Of a stretch of DNA of 64,000 nucleotides, positions 44,928 to 55,017 are shown piece after piece. The position numbers were made by a program, and so were the translations under genes. The notes under the pieces are model-generated. The model was given only the letters and a program-made list of their open reading frames with translations. It was not told the DNA's origin and did no database searches. The first letter of the stretch is position 1. The number at the start of each line of letters is the position of its first letter. This DNA comes from Duganella sp. sic0402 (GTDB lineage: Bacteria > Pseudomonadota > Gammaproteobacteria > Burkholderiales > Burkholderiaceae_D), in NCBI RefSeq assembly GCF_019219065.1, contig NZ_JAHUWK010000001.1, positions 806,001-870,000 on the forward strand, written 5' to 3'.

Positions 44928-46926
44928 GGCTTTCCAGGAAACGAGTATGCGCGTCTTCGGTACGAGTGACTTCATCAGCTTTGATGTAGAAATCGCGCTT
45001 GTAGTTAAAGGTGTGAACGATGATCGCGCCGATCATGACCGCGAACGACACGGCTGCCGGAATCCACATCTGCCATACCATGGCGAAGCCGAACACGAAC
45101 GACAGCGCCGAGATGATAAAGCCAGCGCCGGTGTTTTTCGGCATATGGATATCGACGAAGCCTTTCAGCGGACGCTGATAGTGGTTGGCTTTCATGTCTG
45201 CCCAGCTGTCGCTGTCGTGCACCACCGGGGTGAACGCGAAGTTGTAGTCTGGCGGTGGCGACGAGGTAGCCCACTCCAGCGTACGGCCGCCCCAAGGGTC
45301 GCCGGTAACGTCGCGCAGTTTCTCGCGGTCTTTCCAGCTCAGGAAGATCTGCAGGATGAAGGCACCGATACCACCAGCGATAATCACAGCACCAATTGCA
45401 GCGATGACGAAGTAGATCTGCAGCGATGGGTCATCGAAGTGGTTCATACGACGGGTTACGCCCATGAAGCCCATGATGTACAGCGGGGTGAACGCAACCC
45501 AGAAGCCCACCAGCCAGCACCAGAACGATACCTTGCCCCAGAACTCGTTCAGCTTGAAGCCGAAGGCTTTCGGGAACCAGTAGTTGATACCGGCGAACAG
45601 ACCGAACACCACGCCACCGATAATCACGTTGTGGAAGTGAGCGATCAGGAACAGCGAGTTGTGCAGCACGAAGTCGGCTGGAGGAACGGCCAGCATCACG
45701 CCGGTCATACCGCCGATGACGAAGGTCAGCATGAAGCCCACGGTCCACATCATCGGCACGGTGAAGCGAATGCGGCCTTTGTACATGGTGAACAGCCAGT
45801 TGAAGATCTTGGCGCCGGTCGGGATCGAGATGATCATCGTGGTGATGCCGAAGAACGAGTTCACACTTGCGCCGGAGCCCATGGTGAAGAAGTGGTGCAG
45901 CCATACCAGGTAGGACAGCACGGTAATCACGACGGTTGCATACACCATCGAGGTGTAGCCGAACAGGCGCTTCGACGAGAAGGTCGATACGACTTCAGAG
46001 AAGATACCGAATACTGGCAGTACCAGGATGTAGACCTCAGGGTGGCCCCAGATCCAGATCAGGTTGACGTACAGCATAGGGTTACCACCGAGTTCGGTGG
46101 TGAAGAAATTGAAGCCGGCGATACGGTCCAGCGACAGCAGTGCCAGGGTGATGGTCAGGATCGGGAAGGTCGCGACGATCAGCGCATTGGTGCACAGGGC
46201 GGTCCAGGTGAATACTGGCATTTTCATCATCGACATGCCAGGCGCGCGCATCTTGACGATGGTGGCGATCAGGTTGACGCCGGATAGTGTTGTACCGACA
46301 CCGGCGACCTGCAAGGACCAGATGTAGTAATCGACCCCGACATCAGGCGACGCCTCGATACCCGACAGTGGCGGGAAGGCCAGCCAGCCGGTCTTGCCGA
46401 ATTCGCCGACGAACAGCGACACCATGGTCAGCATCGCGCCGAAGGTGGTCATCCAGAACGAGAAGTTGTTCAGGAACGGGAACGACACGTCGCGCGCGCC
46501 GATTTGCAGCGGCACCACGTAGTTCATCAGGCCGGTGACCAGCGGCATGGCGACGAAGAAAATCATGATCGTGCCGTGGGCGGTGAACACCTGGTCATAG
46601 TGGTGCGGCGGCAGGAAGCCGGCATTGTCGCCAAAGGCGATCGCCTGCTGTGCGCGCATCATCAGTGCGTCGGCAAAGCCGCGCAGCAGCATGATGATGC
46701 CCAGTATCATGTACATGATACCGATTTTCTTGTGGTCGATCGAGGTGATCCAGTCGCGCCACAGCGGACCCCACAGGCGGAATTTAAACATGACGGCCAG
46801 CAGCGCGAGGCCGCCGATTGCCACCATGGCGAAAGTGCCGATCAGGATAGGCTCGTGGTATGGAATTGCTTCCAGCGACAGCCGTCCGAAGATCAGATTG
46901 GTCAGGTTCAGATCAGACATGGTCAT
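44920..46926 (-). CDS. cyoB: Cytochrome bo3 ubiquinol oxidase subunit I
   Basis: 668 residues, catalytic heme-copper subunit with fifteen helices. Visible landmarks: [11 protein letters not shown] (low-spin heme His), [15 protein letters not shown] (Cu-binding His cross-linked to Tyr), WLHHFFTMG and the [11 protein letters not shown] heme ligands. It reduces O2 to water with ubiquinol and pumps protons. The start at 46926 (ATGACCATG) overlaps the cyoA stop; ATG 46920 is equally possible and begins MSDLNL. Confidence 0.97.
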   Translation of the reverse strand: MTMSDLNLTNLIFGRLSLEAIPYHEPILIGTFAMVAIGGLALLAVMFKFRLWGPLWRDWITSIDHKKIGIMYMILGIIMLLRGFADALMMRAQQAIAFGDNAGFLPPHHYDQVFTAHGTIMIFFVAMPLVTGLMNYVVPLQIGARDVSFPFLNNFSFWMTTFGAMLTMVSLFVGEFGKTGWLAFPPLSGIEASPDVGVDYYIWSLQVAGVGTTLSGVNLIATIVKMRAPGMSMMKMPVFTWTALCTNALIVATFPILTITLALLSLDRIAGFNFFTTELGGNPMLYVNLIWIWGHPEVYILVLPVFGIFSEVVSTFSSKRLFGYTSMVYATVVITVLSYLVWLHHFFTMGSGASVNSFFGITTMIISIPTGAKIFNWLFTMYKGRIRFTVPMMWTVGFMLTFVIGGMTGVMLAVPPADFVLHNSLFLIAHFHNVIIGGVVFGLFAGINYWFPKAFGFKLNEFWGKVSFWCWLVGFWVAFTPLYIMGFMGVTRRMNHFDDPSLQIYFVIAAIGAVIIAGGIGAFILQIFLSWKDREKLRDVTGDPWGGRTLEWATSSPPPDYNFAFTPVVHDSDSWADMKANHYQRPLKGFVDIHMPKNTGAGFIISALSFVFGFAMVWQMWIPAAVSFAVMIGAIIVHTFNYKRDFYIKADEVTRTEDAHTRFLESHV

Positions 46927-47924
46927 TCTTTACGGGTAGGTTGAGCAGTTGCGGCGACTTCGGTCGGCTCGCACACCTCGTCTTTAGGCAGCTTCTGCGT
47001 GGCCACGGCAGCCTTGATGCGGGTAGCATCCTGGTGCATCTGGACATTCATGCAAACTTTGCCGTCAGCGACGCAACGGTTCACGACACGGCTGAACAGG
47101 TCAGCATCGACGCTACCGAAATGCATGATCGGATGCTTGATGGTCGGTTTGTCCAGCGCCATGAATTCAGCACGGTCCAGCTTGGCGGTCGAAGCCTTGG
47201 TCTTGGCAACCCAGGCGTCAAAATCGCCCTGCGACACGCCGTGGTACTTGAAGCGCATCTGCGAGAAGCCGGCGCCGCTGTAGTTGGCCGAGAAGCCGTC
47301 ATACACGCCTACCTTGTTCATTACCGCATTCAGCTGCGTTTCCATGCTAGGCATGGTGTAGACCATGCCGGCCAGCGCAGGAATGTAGAACGCATTCATC
47401 ACCGTGGTCGAGGTCATGTGGAAGCGCACCGGCACGTCGATAGGCGTCACCAGTTCATTCACGGTAGCGACACCCTGCTCCGGATAAATGAACATCCATT
47501 TCCAGTCCATCGCCACCACTTGCACTTCCAGCGGCTTGACATGCGGCGCCAGCGGACGATTTTCATCGATGCGGCTCAGCGGACGGTAAGGATCGAGCAA
47601 GTGGGTATAAATCCACGTGATCAGGCCCAGCACGATGATGATCAGCAGCGGCGCGCCCCAGATCAGCAATTCGAGCTTGGTCGAGTGGTCCCAGTCTGGC
47701 TTGTATTCAGCGGCGGTATTTGACTTTCTATAGCGCCAAGCGAACAGACAGATCAAGAACATGACAGGTACGATGATCAACAGCATCAGCAAAGTTGACA
47801 CAACAACAAGGTGTGCCTGCTGCGCTGCGATATCCCCGGACGGATTCAGCACGACCATATCGCAGCCAGCAAGCCACAATAACGGTGCGAGGAGCAATCC
47901 ACGACGAACGATAGGAGGAATCAT
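46923..47924 (-). CDS. cyoA: Cytochrome bo3 ubiquinol oxidase subunit II
   Basis: 333 residues. Lipoprotein signal with LAGC (Cys21), two membrane helices (about 40-62 and 85-107) and the periplasmic cupredoxin-like domain ([23 protein letters not shown]) that lacks the CuA cysteines, the mark of a quinol oxidase. The C-terminal part carries extra cysteines (RCVADGKVC). ATG 47924 begins the signal; ATG 47957 would add 11 residues. First gene of cyoABCD-SURF1-regBA-thpR. Confidence 0.95.
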   Translation of the reverse strand: MIPPIVRRGLLLAPLLWLAGCDMVVLNPSGDIAAQQAHLVVVSTLLMLLIIVPVMFLICLFAWRYRKSNTAAEYKPDWDHSTKLELLIWGAPLLIIIVLGLITWIYTHLLDPYRPLSRIDENRPLAPHVKPLEVQVVAMDWKWMFIYPEQGVATVNELVTPIDVPVRFHMTSTTVMNAFYIPALAGMVYTMPSMETQLNAVMNKVGVYDGFSANYSGAGFSQMRFKYHGVSQGDFDAWVAKTKASTAKLDRAEFMALDKPTIKHPIMHFGSVDADLFSRVVNRCVADGKVCMNVQMHQDATRIKAAVATQKLPKDEVCEPTEVAATAQPTRKE

Positions 47925-48057
47925 GCGGTAATTTAGATTACAGATTGTTGGGATCATGCTACTGTACTCACGACGGACTGTTCTTGCCATTGGACACTTT
48001 GTCCTACCCGCCTGGACATCGCCGTGATAACAATTACTTAACACGAGACAAGAGACT

Positions 48058-49410
48058 ATGGCTAACACGACTTCTATCAGTGACGTCCAAGCTGGCGTCC
48101 ACGAACATCATCAAACGAGCCCAGGCGCACGCAGCATCAACGCCAGGGATGGGCATATCTCTCCCGGAGAAATTGCAATTGGCGTGGTCATCGGGCGCGC
48201 CTCCGAGTATTTCGACTTCTTTGTCTACGCAATCGCCTCGGCCCTGGTCTTCCCGTCGGTATTCTTTCCATACGACAGTAGGCTTGACGGCACACTATAC
48301 GCCTTTGCGATTTTTGCGCTTGCGTTTATTGCTCGGCCGATAGGAACTGTCGCATTTATGGCAGTTCAACATCACTTCACCCGTGAAACCAAGCTCACGC
48401 TGGCCTTGTTGCTGATGGGCGTCTCCACCGCCGGCATCGCCTTCCTTCCGGACTACGCCAGTTTGGGTACGGCCTCGATTGTCATTCTGGCGCTATTGCG
48501 GATTGGTCAAGGCATCGCCCAAGGCGGTTCCTGGGACGGCCTGCCGTCGCTGCTGGCGCTGAACGCGCCCGAGCACAAACGCGGCTGGTACGCGATGCTG
48601 GGCCAGCTGGGTGCGCCGATCGGCTTCGTGATTGCCGCCGGCCTGTTCTCTTACATGCTGGCCAATCTCAGCTCGCTGGACTTCCTGGAATGGGGCTGGC
48701 GCTTCCCCTTCTATGTGGCCTTTGCCATCAACGTGGTGGCGCTGTTTGCCCGGCTGCGCCTGGTGACCACGCACGAGTACTCGCACCTGCTGGACGAACA
48801 CCAGCTCGATCCGGTGCCGGTCGGCGAACTGATGAGCTCGCAAACCCGCAACGTCATCATCGGCGCGCTGGCTGCGCTGGCCAGCTATGCGCTGTTCCAC
48901 CTGGTGACGGTGTTCCCGCTGTCGTGGATTACCTTGACCTCGCAGCGCTCACTTGCCGGCTTCCTGCAAGTGCAGATGGTGGGCGTGACGCTGATGGCGA
49001 TTGGGATTGTCATTTCCGGCTACGTGGCTGACCGTGTCGGCCGCCGCCGCACGCTGGGCACGCTGGCCACGATGATCGGCATCTTCAGCCTGGCCGTGCC
49101 ATTCCTGATCGGCAGCGGTGAAACCGGCCAGGACGCATTCATCCTGATCGGCTTCTCGCTGCTGGGCCTGTCTTACGGCCAGGCCGCTGGCGCGGTGACG
49201 GCGCAGTTCCCGCAACGCTTCCGCTACACCGGCGCGGCCCTGACCAGCGATGTCGCATGGCTGGTCGGCGCAGGCTTCGCACCGCTGGTGGCGCTGGGCC
49301 TGTCGTCGCACTTCGGCCTGGCCTACGCCGGCGTCTACCTGTTCTCCGGCGCTGCCGCCTCGCTGGCTGCCCTGAGCATTAACCGCGCCTGGAATATCCG
49401 CGACAATTAA
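48058..49410 (+). CDS. MFS transporter (metabolite:H+ symporter-like)
   Basis: 450 residues, twelve helices, with the family loop motif in GRASEYFDFFVYAIASALVF and ADRVGRRRTLG between helices. It resembles the MHS group (ProP/ShiA/KgtP), importing organic acids or osmolytes with protons. Divergent from cyoA across 133 bp, so possibly under the same redox control. Start has only a weak Shine-Dalgarno. Substrate unknown. Confidence 0.9.
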   Translation: MANTTSISDVQAGVHEHHQTSPGARSINARDGHISPGEIAIGVVIGRASEYFDFFVYAIASALVFPSVFFPYDSRLDGTLYAFAIFALAFIARPIGTVAFMAVQHHFTRETKLTLALLLMGVSTAGIAFLPDYASLGTASIVILALLRIGQGIAQGGSWDGLPSLLALNAPEHKRGWYAMLGQLGAPIGFVIAAGLFSYMLANLSSLDFLEWGWRFPFYVAFAINVVALFARLRLVTTHEYSHLLDEHQLDPVPVGELMSSQTRNVIIGALAALASYALFHLVTVFPLSWITLTSQRSLAGFLQVQMVGVTLMAIGIVISGYVADRVGRRRTLGTLATMIGIFSLAVPFLIGSGETGQDAFILIGFSLLGLSYGQAAGAVTAQFPQRFRYTGAALTSDVAWLVGAGFAPLVALGLSSHFGLAYAGVYLFSGAAASLAALSINRAWNIRDN

Positions 49411-49423
49411 ACCCTGCAGCACA

Positions 49424-49446
49424 CCCGGCCGCCCCACGCGGCCGGG
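49424..49446 (+). terminator. Perfect GC-rich hairpin after the MFS gene
   Basis: CCCGGCCGC and GCGGCCGGG form a 9-bp perfect stem with a 5-base loop (CCCAC), 14 bases after the transporter stop. No U-run follows (CCTCTCCC), so it may be a Rho-assisted terminator or mRNA-protecting hairpin instead of a classic intrinsic terminator. Confidence 0.6.
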
Positions 49447-49533
49447 CCTCTCCCAGCGCACGTTATCGCTGCGCAATAGTCGCCCCCACCGATAGAATCA
49501 AGCCACATTCTTCCATTTTTAGTGAGGTGTGGC

Positions 49534-51336
49534 ATGGCGACAACAGTGGGCGACTTCATCTTAAAAAGACTATCAGCATGGGGTGTGACCCGTGTTTACG
49601 GCTATCCCGGTGATGGTATTAATGGTGTAGTTGGAGCCTTCGGACACAGCGATACAGGCATCGAATTTGTGCAGGTGCGTCATGAAGAATTGGCCGCTTT
49701 CATGGCCTGCGCCCACGCCAAGTTCAGCGGCCAACCGGGCGTCTGCCTTGCCACTTCCGGTCCTGGCGCCATCCACCTGCTCAACGGCCTGTATGACGCC
49801 AAGATGGATCACCAGCCGGTGGTGGCCATCGTCGGCCAGCAAAGCCGCATGGCGCTTGGCGGCGACTACCAGCAGGAAGTCGACCTGCTCACCCTGTTCA
49901 AAGACGTCGCCCACGATTTTGTGCAGATGGCCACCACGCCGGAGCAAGTGCGCCACCTGATCGACCGCGCCATGCGCATCGCCATCGAGCGCCGCACGGT
50001 CACCTGCGTGATACTGCCCAACGACGTGCAGGAACTGAAGGCAGTGGAAACCCCGCCGCGCGAACACGGCACAGTCCACAGCGGCATCGGCTACACTGGC
50101 CACGCGGTCGCGCCACGCCACGAAGACCTGCAACGCGCAGCGGCAGTGCTCAACGCCGGCAAGAAGGTCGCCATCCTGGCCGGCGCCGGCGCGCTGCACG
50201 CCACCGACGCGCTGATCGCCGTGGCGGACCGGCTGGGCGCCGGCATCGCCAAGGCGTTGCTGGGCAAGGCCGCCGTGCCGGACGACCTGCCCTACGTCAC
50301 CGGCTCCATCGGCCTGCTTGGCACCAAGCCCAGCTGGGACCTGATGAACGAATGCGACACCCTGCTGATGGTTGGGTCGGCCTTCCCTTATTCCGAATTC
50401 CTGCCCAAGGAAGGCAAGGCGCGCGGCGTGCAGATCGATATCGACGCGCGCATGCTGAATATCCGCTACCCGATGGAAGTGTGCCTGACCGGCGACAGCG
50501 CGGCCACGCTGGAAGCGCTGCTGCCGCTGCTGGAGCAGCAGACTGACCACCACTGGCGCCGCCGCATAGAAAACAATGTCGCCGACTGGTGGCAGGTGCT
50601 GGCGGCGCGCGCGATGAACGAGGCCAGGCCGATCAATCCGCAGCGGGTGTTCTGGGAACTGTCGCCGCGCCTGCCGGACAATGTGATACTGACTTGCGAC
50701 TCCGGCTCCTGCGCCGGCTGGTACGCGCGCGACCTGAAAATCCGGCGCGGCATGGATGCCTCATTGTCGGGCGGGCTGGCATCGATGGGTTCGGCCCTGC
50801 CGTACGCGCTGGCGGCAAAATGCGTGCATCCGGAGCGTCCGGTGGTGGCGCTGCTGGGAGATGGCGCGATGCAGATGATCGGCATTAACTCGCTGATCAC
50901 CATCGCCGCGCGCTGGCGCGCGTGGAGCAATCCGCAGATGGTCATCATGGTGCTCAACAATGGCGACCTGAACATGGTCACCTGGGAACAGCGCATCACC
51001 GAAGGCGATGCAAGATTACCGGCATCGCAAGATCTGCCCAACTTCCCCTATGCCGCCTATGCCGAGCTACTGGGGCTGCGCGGCATCCGCGTGGAAGATC
51101 CGGAGCAGATTGCCGCCGCATGGGAACAGGCACTGTCCTCGCCGGTGCCGACGCTGCTGGAAATGGTCACCGATCCCGACGTGCCGCCGTTGCCGCCGCA
51201 TGTGTCAGCCAAACAGGCGGCCAATTACGTCCGCGCCATGCTGCGCGGCGACCGCGAGGCCGCCGGCATCATCACCGCCACCATCAAGGAAGTGTGGGAC
51301 GGCTTGTTCCCCGGCCGTCCCAACAATGAGAACTAG
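49534..51336 (+). CDS. Thiamine-pyrophosphate enzyme, pyruvate oxidase/dehydrogenase (PoxB)-like
   Basis: 600 residues with the three TPP-enzyme domains: N-terminal Pyr domain (GVTRVYGYPGDGINGVVGA; the catalytic Glu in VQVRHEELAAFMA), a central domain and a C-terminal PP domain with GDGAMQMIGINSL and LNNGDLNMVTWEQR (the GDG-NN thiamine motif). Closest general type is pyruvate oxidase/PoxB, converting pyruvate to acetate and CO2 with electrons to FAD/quinone; acetolactate- or sulfoacetaldehyde-like substrates cannot be excluded. ATG 49534 has GAGG upstream. Convergent with a chemoreceptor, sharing four bases. Confidence 0.88.
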   Translation: MATTVGDFILKRLSAWGVTRVYGYPGDGINGVVGAFGHSDTGIEFVQVRHEELAAFMACAHAKFSGQPGVCLATSGPGAIHLLNGLYDAKMDHQPVVAIVGQQSRMALGGDYQQEVDLLTLFKDVAHDFVQMATTPEQVRHLIDRAMRIAIERRTVTCVILPNDVQELKAVETPPREHGTVHSGIGYTGHAVAPRHEDLQRAAAVLNAGKKVAILAGAGALHATDALIAVADRLGAGIAKALLGKAAVPDDLPYVTGSIGLLGTKPSWDLMNECDTLLMVGSAFPYSEFLPKEGKARGVQIDIDARMLNIRYPMEVCLTGDSAATLEALLPLLEQQTDHHWRRRIENNVADWWQVLAARAMNEARPINPQRVFWELSPRLPDNVILTCDSGSCAGWYARDLKIRRGMDASLSGGLASMGSALPYALAAKCVHPERPVVALLGDGAMQMIGINSLITIAARWRAWSNPQMVIMVLNNGDLNMVTWEQRITEGDARLPASQDLPNFPYAAYAELLGLRGIRVEDPEQIAAAWEQALSSPVPTLLEMVTDPDVPPLPPHVSAKQAANYVRAMLRGDREAAGIITATIKEVWDGLFPGRPNNEN

Positions 51337-53003
51337 AACTGCTCCCAGTCGCCACCGCCGGCGGCCACGTTGCGAGCGGCCGCGCGTGGCGCTGCCAGCT
51401 GGCTGACGCGCGCCGTGGACGCAACCGTCTTCAGGCGTGCGCCGTGTGGTGCGACAGCCTGACTCGCATCAAGCTTGAACGCATCGACCACCTGCGCCAG
51501 GCTGACAGCCTGTTCCTGCATGGATTCGGCGGCAGCGGCAGCCTCTTCCACCAGCGCCGCATTCTGCTGCGTCACCTGGTCCATTTGCGAGATGGCCTGA
51601 TTGATCTGCTCGATGCCGGCATTCTGTTCCTGGCTGGCCAGCGAGATATCGGCCATGATGTCGGTCACGCGCTTCACACTGTCGACGATCGCGACCATCG
51701 TCTCACCGGCCTGGTCGACCAGTCTGGCACCGGCATCAACCTTGCTCACCGAGTCGTCGATCAGCTCTTTGATTTCCTTGGCGGCCGAGGCTGAGCGCTG
51801 CGCCAGCGTGCGCACTTCCGACGCTACCACAGCAAAGCCACGCCCCTGCTCGCCCGCCCTCGCCGCTTCCACCGCCGCGTTCAGTGCCAGAATATTGGTC
51901 TGAAAAGCGATACCGTCAATCACGCCGATGATATCGACAATCTTCTTCGACGATTCATTAATCGCCCCCATGGTCTGCACCACTTGCGACACCACCGCAC
52001 CGCCGCGCACCGCCACCTCGGACGCCGAATTGGCCAGCGCGTTCGCCTGCTGGGCATTGTCCGCGCTCTGCTTGACGGTCGAAGTCAGCTCTTCCATCGA
52101 CGAAGCAGTTTCCTCCAGTGAGCTGGCCTGTTCTTCGGTACGCGATGACAGGTCCTGATTGCCAGTGGCGATCTGGCGCGACGCGGTGCTGATCGTTTCA
52201 GTGCCGGCGCGCACTTGGCCGACGATACTGGCCAGGCTGCCGTTCATCGCCTTCAGCGCAGTCAGCAGCTGGCTGACTTCGTCGCGGCCGGTCACAGCGA
52301 TGTCGTGGGTCAGGTCGCCAGCAGCCACGGTCTGCGCCAGCACTACCGCCTCGTTCACCGGACGGGTGATGGACCGGGTGATCGCCACCGCCATGACCAC
52401 CGCCGCCACCACCGCCAGCAGCGCCGTGCCGAGCAGCACGCGCACAGCAAACTGGTAGTCGCGGTCGATCTGCTCGATCTGATTGTGGTTTTGCAGTTCC
52501 TGCAACTCCACCATGGAGGTGATCAGCGCAAGCGTGCCGTCCTGCTGCTTCTGCACCGAATTCAACAGGAAGGCAGGGGCCTCGGCGGCCTTGCCTTCGT
52601 TGACGATCTGCATCACCTGACTCAGCAGGCGCAGCGTTTCCGGCGACTGCGTTTTGATGTCTGCATACAGCTGCCTGGCTTTTTCAGTGCGCACCAGCGT
52701 CCCCAGTTTCTCGGAGCTGGCCAGGAAGTTTTTTTGCGCGCCTTCGATGCGGCCTTGCATTTTGGCCTGCATATCCTTGTCGGCGTACAGTATGTAGTTG
52801 CGGGCCGAGCGCGCGATCAGGTTCAGCTCCAGCAGCATGGTGTTGGACAGCGCGATCTTGGTGTTGTTCTCATTGACCACCACGTCCATGCGCGCCTTGT
52901 TGCTGGACAGCGAAGACCAGCCTATGCCCGCGATAACGATCAGCAATACCAGCACCGCGCCAAAAGCCAGGTTCAGGCGCGTGCCTATCTTGAAATTGTT
53001 CAT
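51333..53003 (-). CDS. Methyl-accepting chemotaxis protein with C-terminal WEQF tether
   Basis: 556 residues. Helix 1 (about 10-30), periplasmic four-helix-bundle sensor (about 32-188), helix 2 (about 190-212), HAMP, then the signalling coiled coil with [20 protein letters not shown]. Methylation regions carry EEQASSLEETASSMEEL. The end, GGDWEQF, resembles the NWETF pentapeptide that docks CheR and CheB, so this is probably a high-abundance receptor able to help others adapt. AGAGA precedes the ATG. Confidence 0.94.
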   Translation of the reverse strand: MNNFKIGTRLNLAFGAVLVLLIVIAGIGWSSLSSNKARMDVVVNENNTKIALSNTMLLELNLIARSARNYILYADKDMQAKMQGRIEGAQKNFLASSEKLGTLVRTEKARQLYADIKTQSPETLRLLSQVMQIVNEGKAAEAPAFLLNSVQKQQDGTLALITSMVELQELQNHNQIEQIDRDYQFAVRVLLGTALLAVVAAVVMAVAITRSITRPVNEAVVLAQTVAAGDLTHDIAVTGRDEVSQLLTALKAMNGSLASIVGQVRAGTETISTASRQIATGNQDLSSRTEEQASSLEETASSMEELTSTVKQSADNAQQANALANSASEVAVRGGAVVSQVVQTMGAINESSKKIVDIIGVIDGIAFQTNILALNAAVEAARAGEQGRGFAVVASEVRTLAQRSASAAKEIKELIDDSVSKVDAGARLVDQAGETMVAIVDSVKRVTDIMADISLASQEQNAGIEQINQAISQMDQVTQQNAALVEEAAAAAESMQEQAVSLAQVVDAFKLDASQAVAPHGARLKTVASTARVSQLAAPRAAARNVAAGGGDWEQF

Positions 53004-53157
53004 TGAATTCTCTAGTGCTTAATTGGGAGGAAGATTTCGGCGGGGTAGAGGCCGAAGACGCGATCTGGCGACCGGTAACGCAACGCGGCGGGGTAATATC
53101 AGGCGCGCGTGACAGTGTAAATTGATTATTACCATATAGCAAGTATTTTGACGATTG

Positions 53158-53171
53158 CGCAAACATTTGCG
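53158..53171. promoter_or_regulatory. Short perfect palindrome upstream of PPK2
   Basis: CGCAAA and TTTGCG form a perfect 6-bp inverted repeat with a 2-bp centre in the AT-rich gap between the divergent chemoreceptor and PPK2 genes, about 60 bases before the PPK2 start. Could be an operator; no regulator can be named. Confidence 0.25.
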
Positions 53172-53231
53172 TCATCGGCCTGTCATATTTGTTGCGTAAT
53201 CTGCCCCTCAACTGAAAATGAGGAGTATTGC

Positions 53232-54152
53232 GTGAACCTGAACGAGCACGAATTGCTGGACCGCGTCAGCCGCGAACTGACTGACAGCTACGACGAAGAA
53301 CTGGAAATGGAGCTGGAAGACCGCGAAATCGATCCGCTGACCAAGCAGGTGGTCGAGCGCGAGCGCGGCGAACAGGCCAAGGAAGAGCGCCGCCTCTACT
53401 TCCGCGAGCTGTTCCGCCTGCAAGCCGAGCTGGTCAAGCTGCAGGACTGGGTGGTCCATACCGGCCACAAAGTCGTGATTCTGTTCGAGGGCCGCGACGC
53501 CGCCGGCAAAGGCGGCGTCATCAAGCGCATCGTGCAGCGTTTGAATCCGCGCGTCTGCCGCGTGGCCGCACTGCCAGCACCGAACAACCGCGAGCGCACG
53601 CAGTGGTACTTCCAGCGCTACGTCTCGCACCTGCCGGCCGCCGGCGAAATCGTGTTGTTCGACCGCAGCTGGTACAACCGCGCCGGCGTCGAGCGTGTGA
53701 TGGGTTTCTGCACCGACGAGCAATACGAGGAATTCTTCCAGACCGTACCGGAATTCGAGCGCATGCTGGCCCGCTCCGGCATCCAGGTCATCAAATACTG
53801 GTTCTCCATCTCCGACGAAGAACAGAACGCCCGCTTCCTGGGCCGCATCCACGATCCGCTGAAACAGTGGAAACTCAGTCCGATGGACCTGGAGTCGCGC
53901 CGCCGCTGGGAGGAGTACACCCGCGCCAAGGAAGTGATGCTGGAGCGTACCCATATTCCGGAAGCACCGTGGTGGGTGGTACAAGGCGTGGACAAGAAAA
54001 AGGCGCGCCTGAACTGCATCCACCACCTGCTGTCGCAGATGCCGTACGAAGAAGTCAGCCATCCGGAAATCCATCTGCCGGAACGCGAGTACCACGACGA
54101 CTACGTGCGCCGCCCGGTGCCGCAGGAAATCATCGTCCCCGAGGTGTATTAA
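53232..54152 (+). CDS. ppk2: Polyphosphate kinase 2 family protein
   Basis: 306 residues of PPK2 class I. Walker A GRDAAGKGG (87-95), an Arg-rich lid near RTQWYFQRYVSH (122-133) and Walker B FDRSWYNRAGVE (143-154) are all present. These enzymes use polyphosphate to make NDP/NTP or the reverse. An acidic N-terminal extension (about 20-35) precedes the fold. The GTG at 53232 is preceded by GAGGAG; the frame extends upstream to 53148, but only in non-family sequence. Confidence 0.94.
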   Translation: MNLNEHELLDRVSRELTDSYDEELEMELEDREIDPLTKQVVERERGEQAKEERRLYFRELFRLQAELVKLQDWVVHTGHKVVILFEGRDAAGKGGVIKRIVQRLNPRVCRVAALPAPNNRERTQWYFQRYVSHLPAAGEIVLFDRSWYNRAGVERVMGFCTDEQYEEFFQTVPEFERMLARSGIQVIKYWFSISDEEQNARFLGRIHDPLKQWKLSPMDLESRRRWEEYTRAKEVMLERTHIPEAPWWVVQGVDKKKARLNCIHHLLSQMPYEEVSHPEIHLPEREYHDDYVRRPVPQEIIVPEVY

Positions 54153-54154
54153 TC

Positions 54155-54260
54155 GCCAAGCAGTACAAGCACGCCCGCCCCGGCGTCGAGGAAGTGCCGT
54201 GGGGCGGCCGTGCAATGACGATCAAGGATACGGCAGGCAACCATTTGGTGTTCTATCAGG
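54155..54260 (+). pseudogene. C-terminal remnant of a glyoxalase/VOC-family gene
   Basis: Directly after the PPK2 stop the frame encodes AKQYKHARPGVEEVPWGGRA, then MTIKDTAGNHLVF, the usual final strand and metal-ligand end of bleomycin-resistance/VOC proteins. Nothing of the first two thirds of such a protein exists upstream, where PPK2 sits, so this is a truncated relic. It overlaps the stop end of the opposite-strand NarL-type regulator. Confidence 0.6.
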
Positions 54261-54891
54261 CTTCCCAGAATCCCCGCTTGAGCGCGATGGTGACCGCGTG
54301 GGTGCGGTCGCGCGCGCGTAGCTTGGCCAGAATGCTTTTCATATAGGCCTTGATCGTGTCTTCCTTCAGGCCCAGCTGGCTGGCGGCACGCTGGTTGGAG
54401 TGGCCTGTTGCAACCAGCTTGAGCACATCGGTTTCGCGTGGCGTCAATGGTTCCATCGTCAGCACATTCGGCAGGCTGCGCGTGACTTCCAGCGGCAGCC
54501 GGCTATCGCCCTCATGCACGCTGACCAGGTAATCCAGCAATTCCGCACGCGCCATGTTTTTTAGCAGGTAGCCGCTGGCGCCGGCCTTCAGGCCACGGTA
54601 AATCTGCGCGTCGCCGCTGAAGGTGGTCAGGATGATGATGCGCGCCTGCGGATCGATGGCGCGGATGGCGGCAATTGCCTCGATACCGCCCAGGCCCGGC
54701 ATCTGCAAATCCATCAATGTGATGTCGGGGCGATGCTGCTGAAACAGCGCAACCGCCGCGTCGCCATCTTCCGCTTCCGCCACTACCGTTACTTGCGGAC
54801 TACGCGCCAGCACCGCCGCAATGCCACTGCGCAGCAACGGATGATCGTCAGCGATCATCACCCTGATCTCCCCTGCACTTCTGTCGGACAT
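54256..54891 (-). CDS. NarL/FixJ-type response regulator
   Basis: 211 residues: receiver (IRVMIADDHPLLRSGIAAVL, phospho-Asp in ITLMDLQMPG, Lys in YLLKNM) and a C-terminal LuxR helix-turn-helix (LTPRETDVLKLVATGHSNQ). ATG 54891 is preceded by AGCAGGA. No HisKA_3 kinase is adjacent on the same strand, but one lies 1.1 kb away (55979-58954), and these two types normally pair. Divergent from the alpha/beta hydrolase, a probable target. Confidence 0.92.
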   Translation of the reverse strand: MSDRSAGEIRVMIADDHPLLRSGIAAVLARSPQVTVVAEAEDGDAAVALFQQHRPDITLMDLQMPGLGGIEAIAAIRAIDPQARIIILTTFSGDAQIYRGLKAGASGYLLKNMARAELLDYLVSVHEGDSRLPLEVTRSLPNVLTMEPLTPRETDVLKLVATGHSNQRAASQLGLKEDTIKAYMKSILAKLRARDRTHAVTIALKRGFWEA

Positions 54892-55017
54892 GGTCCTGCT
54901 CCTTAAGCCATATAAACAGTGTAGCACCCTCTCCACGCGGCGCTGCTACCCGATCGGGTGTAGTGAGTAATTCGCTGGTCGCCTACGATGGCTGGTCTTA
55001 TCACCAAGGAGCATGCT

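Noticed and set aside
44926..46287. 453-codon open frame opposite cyoB
   Set aside because: Shadow of the highly conserved oxidase subunit I; no signal, motif or ribosome-binding site supports it.
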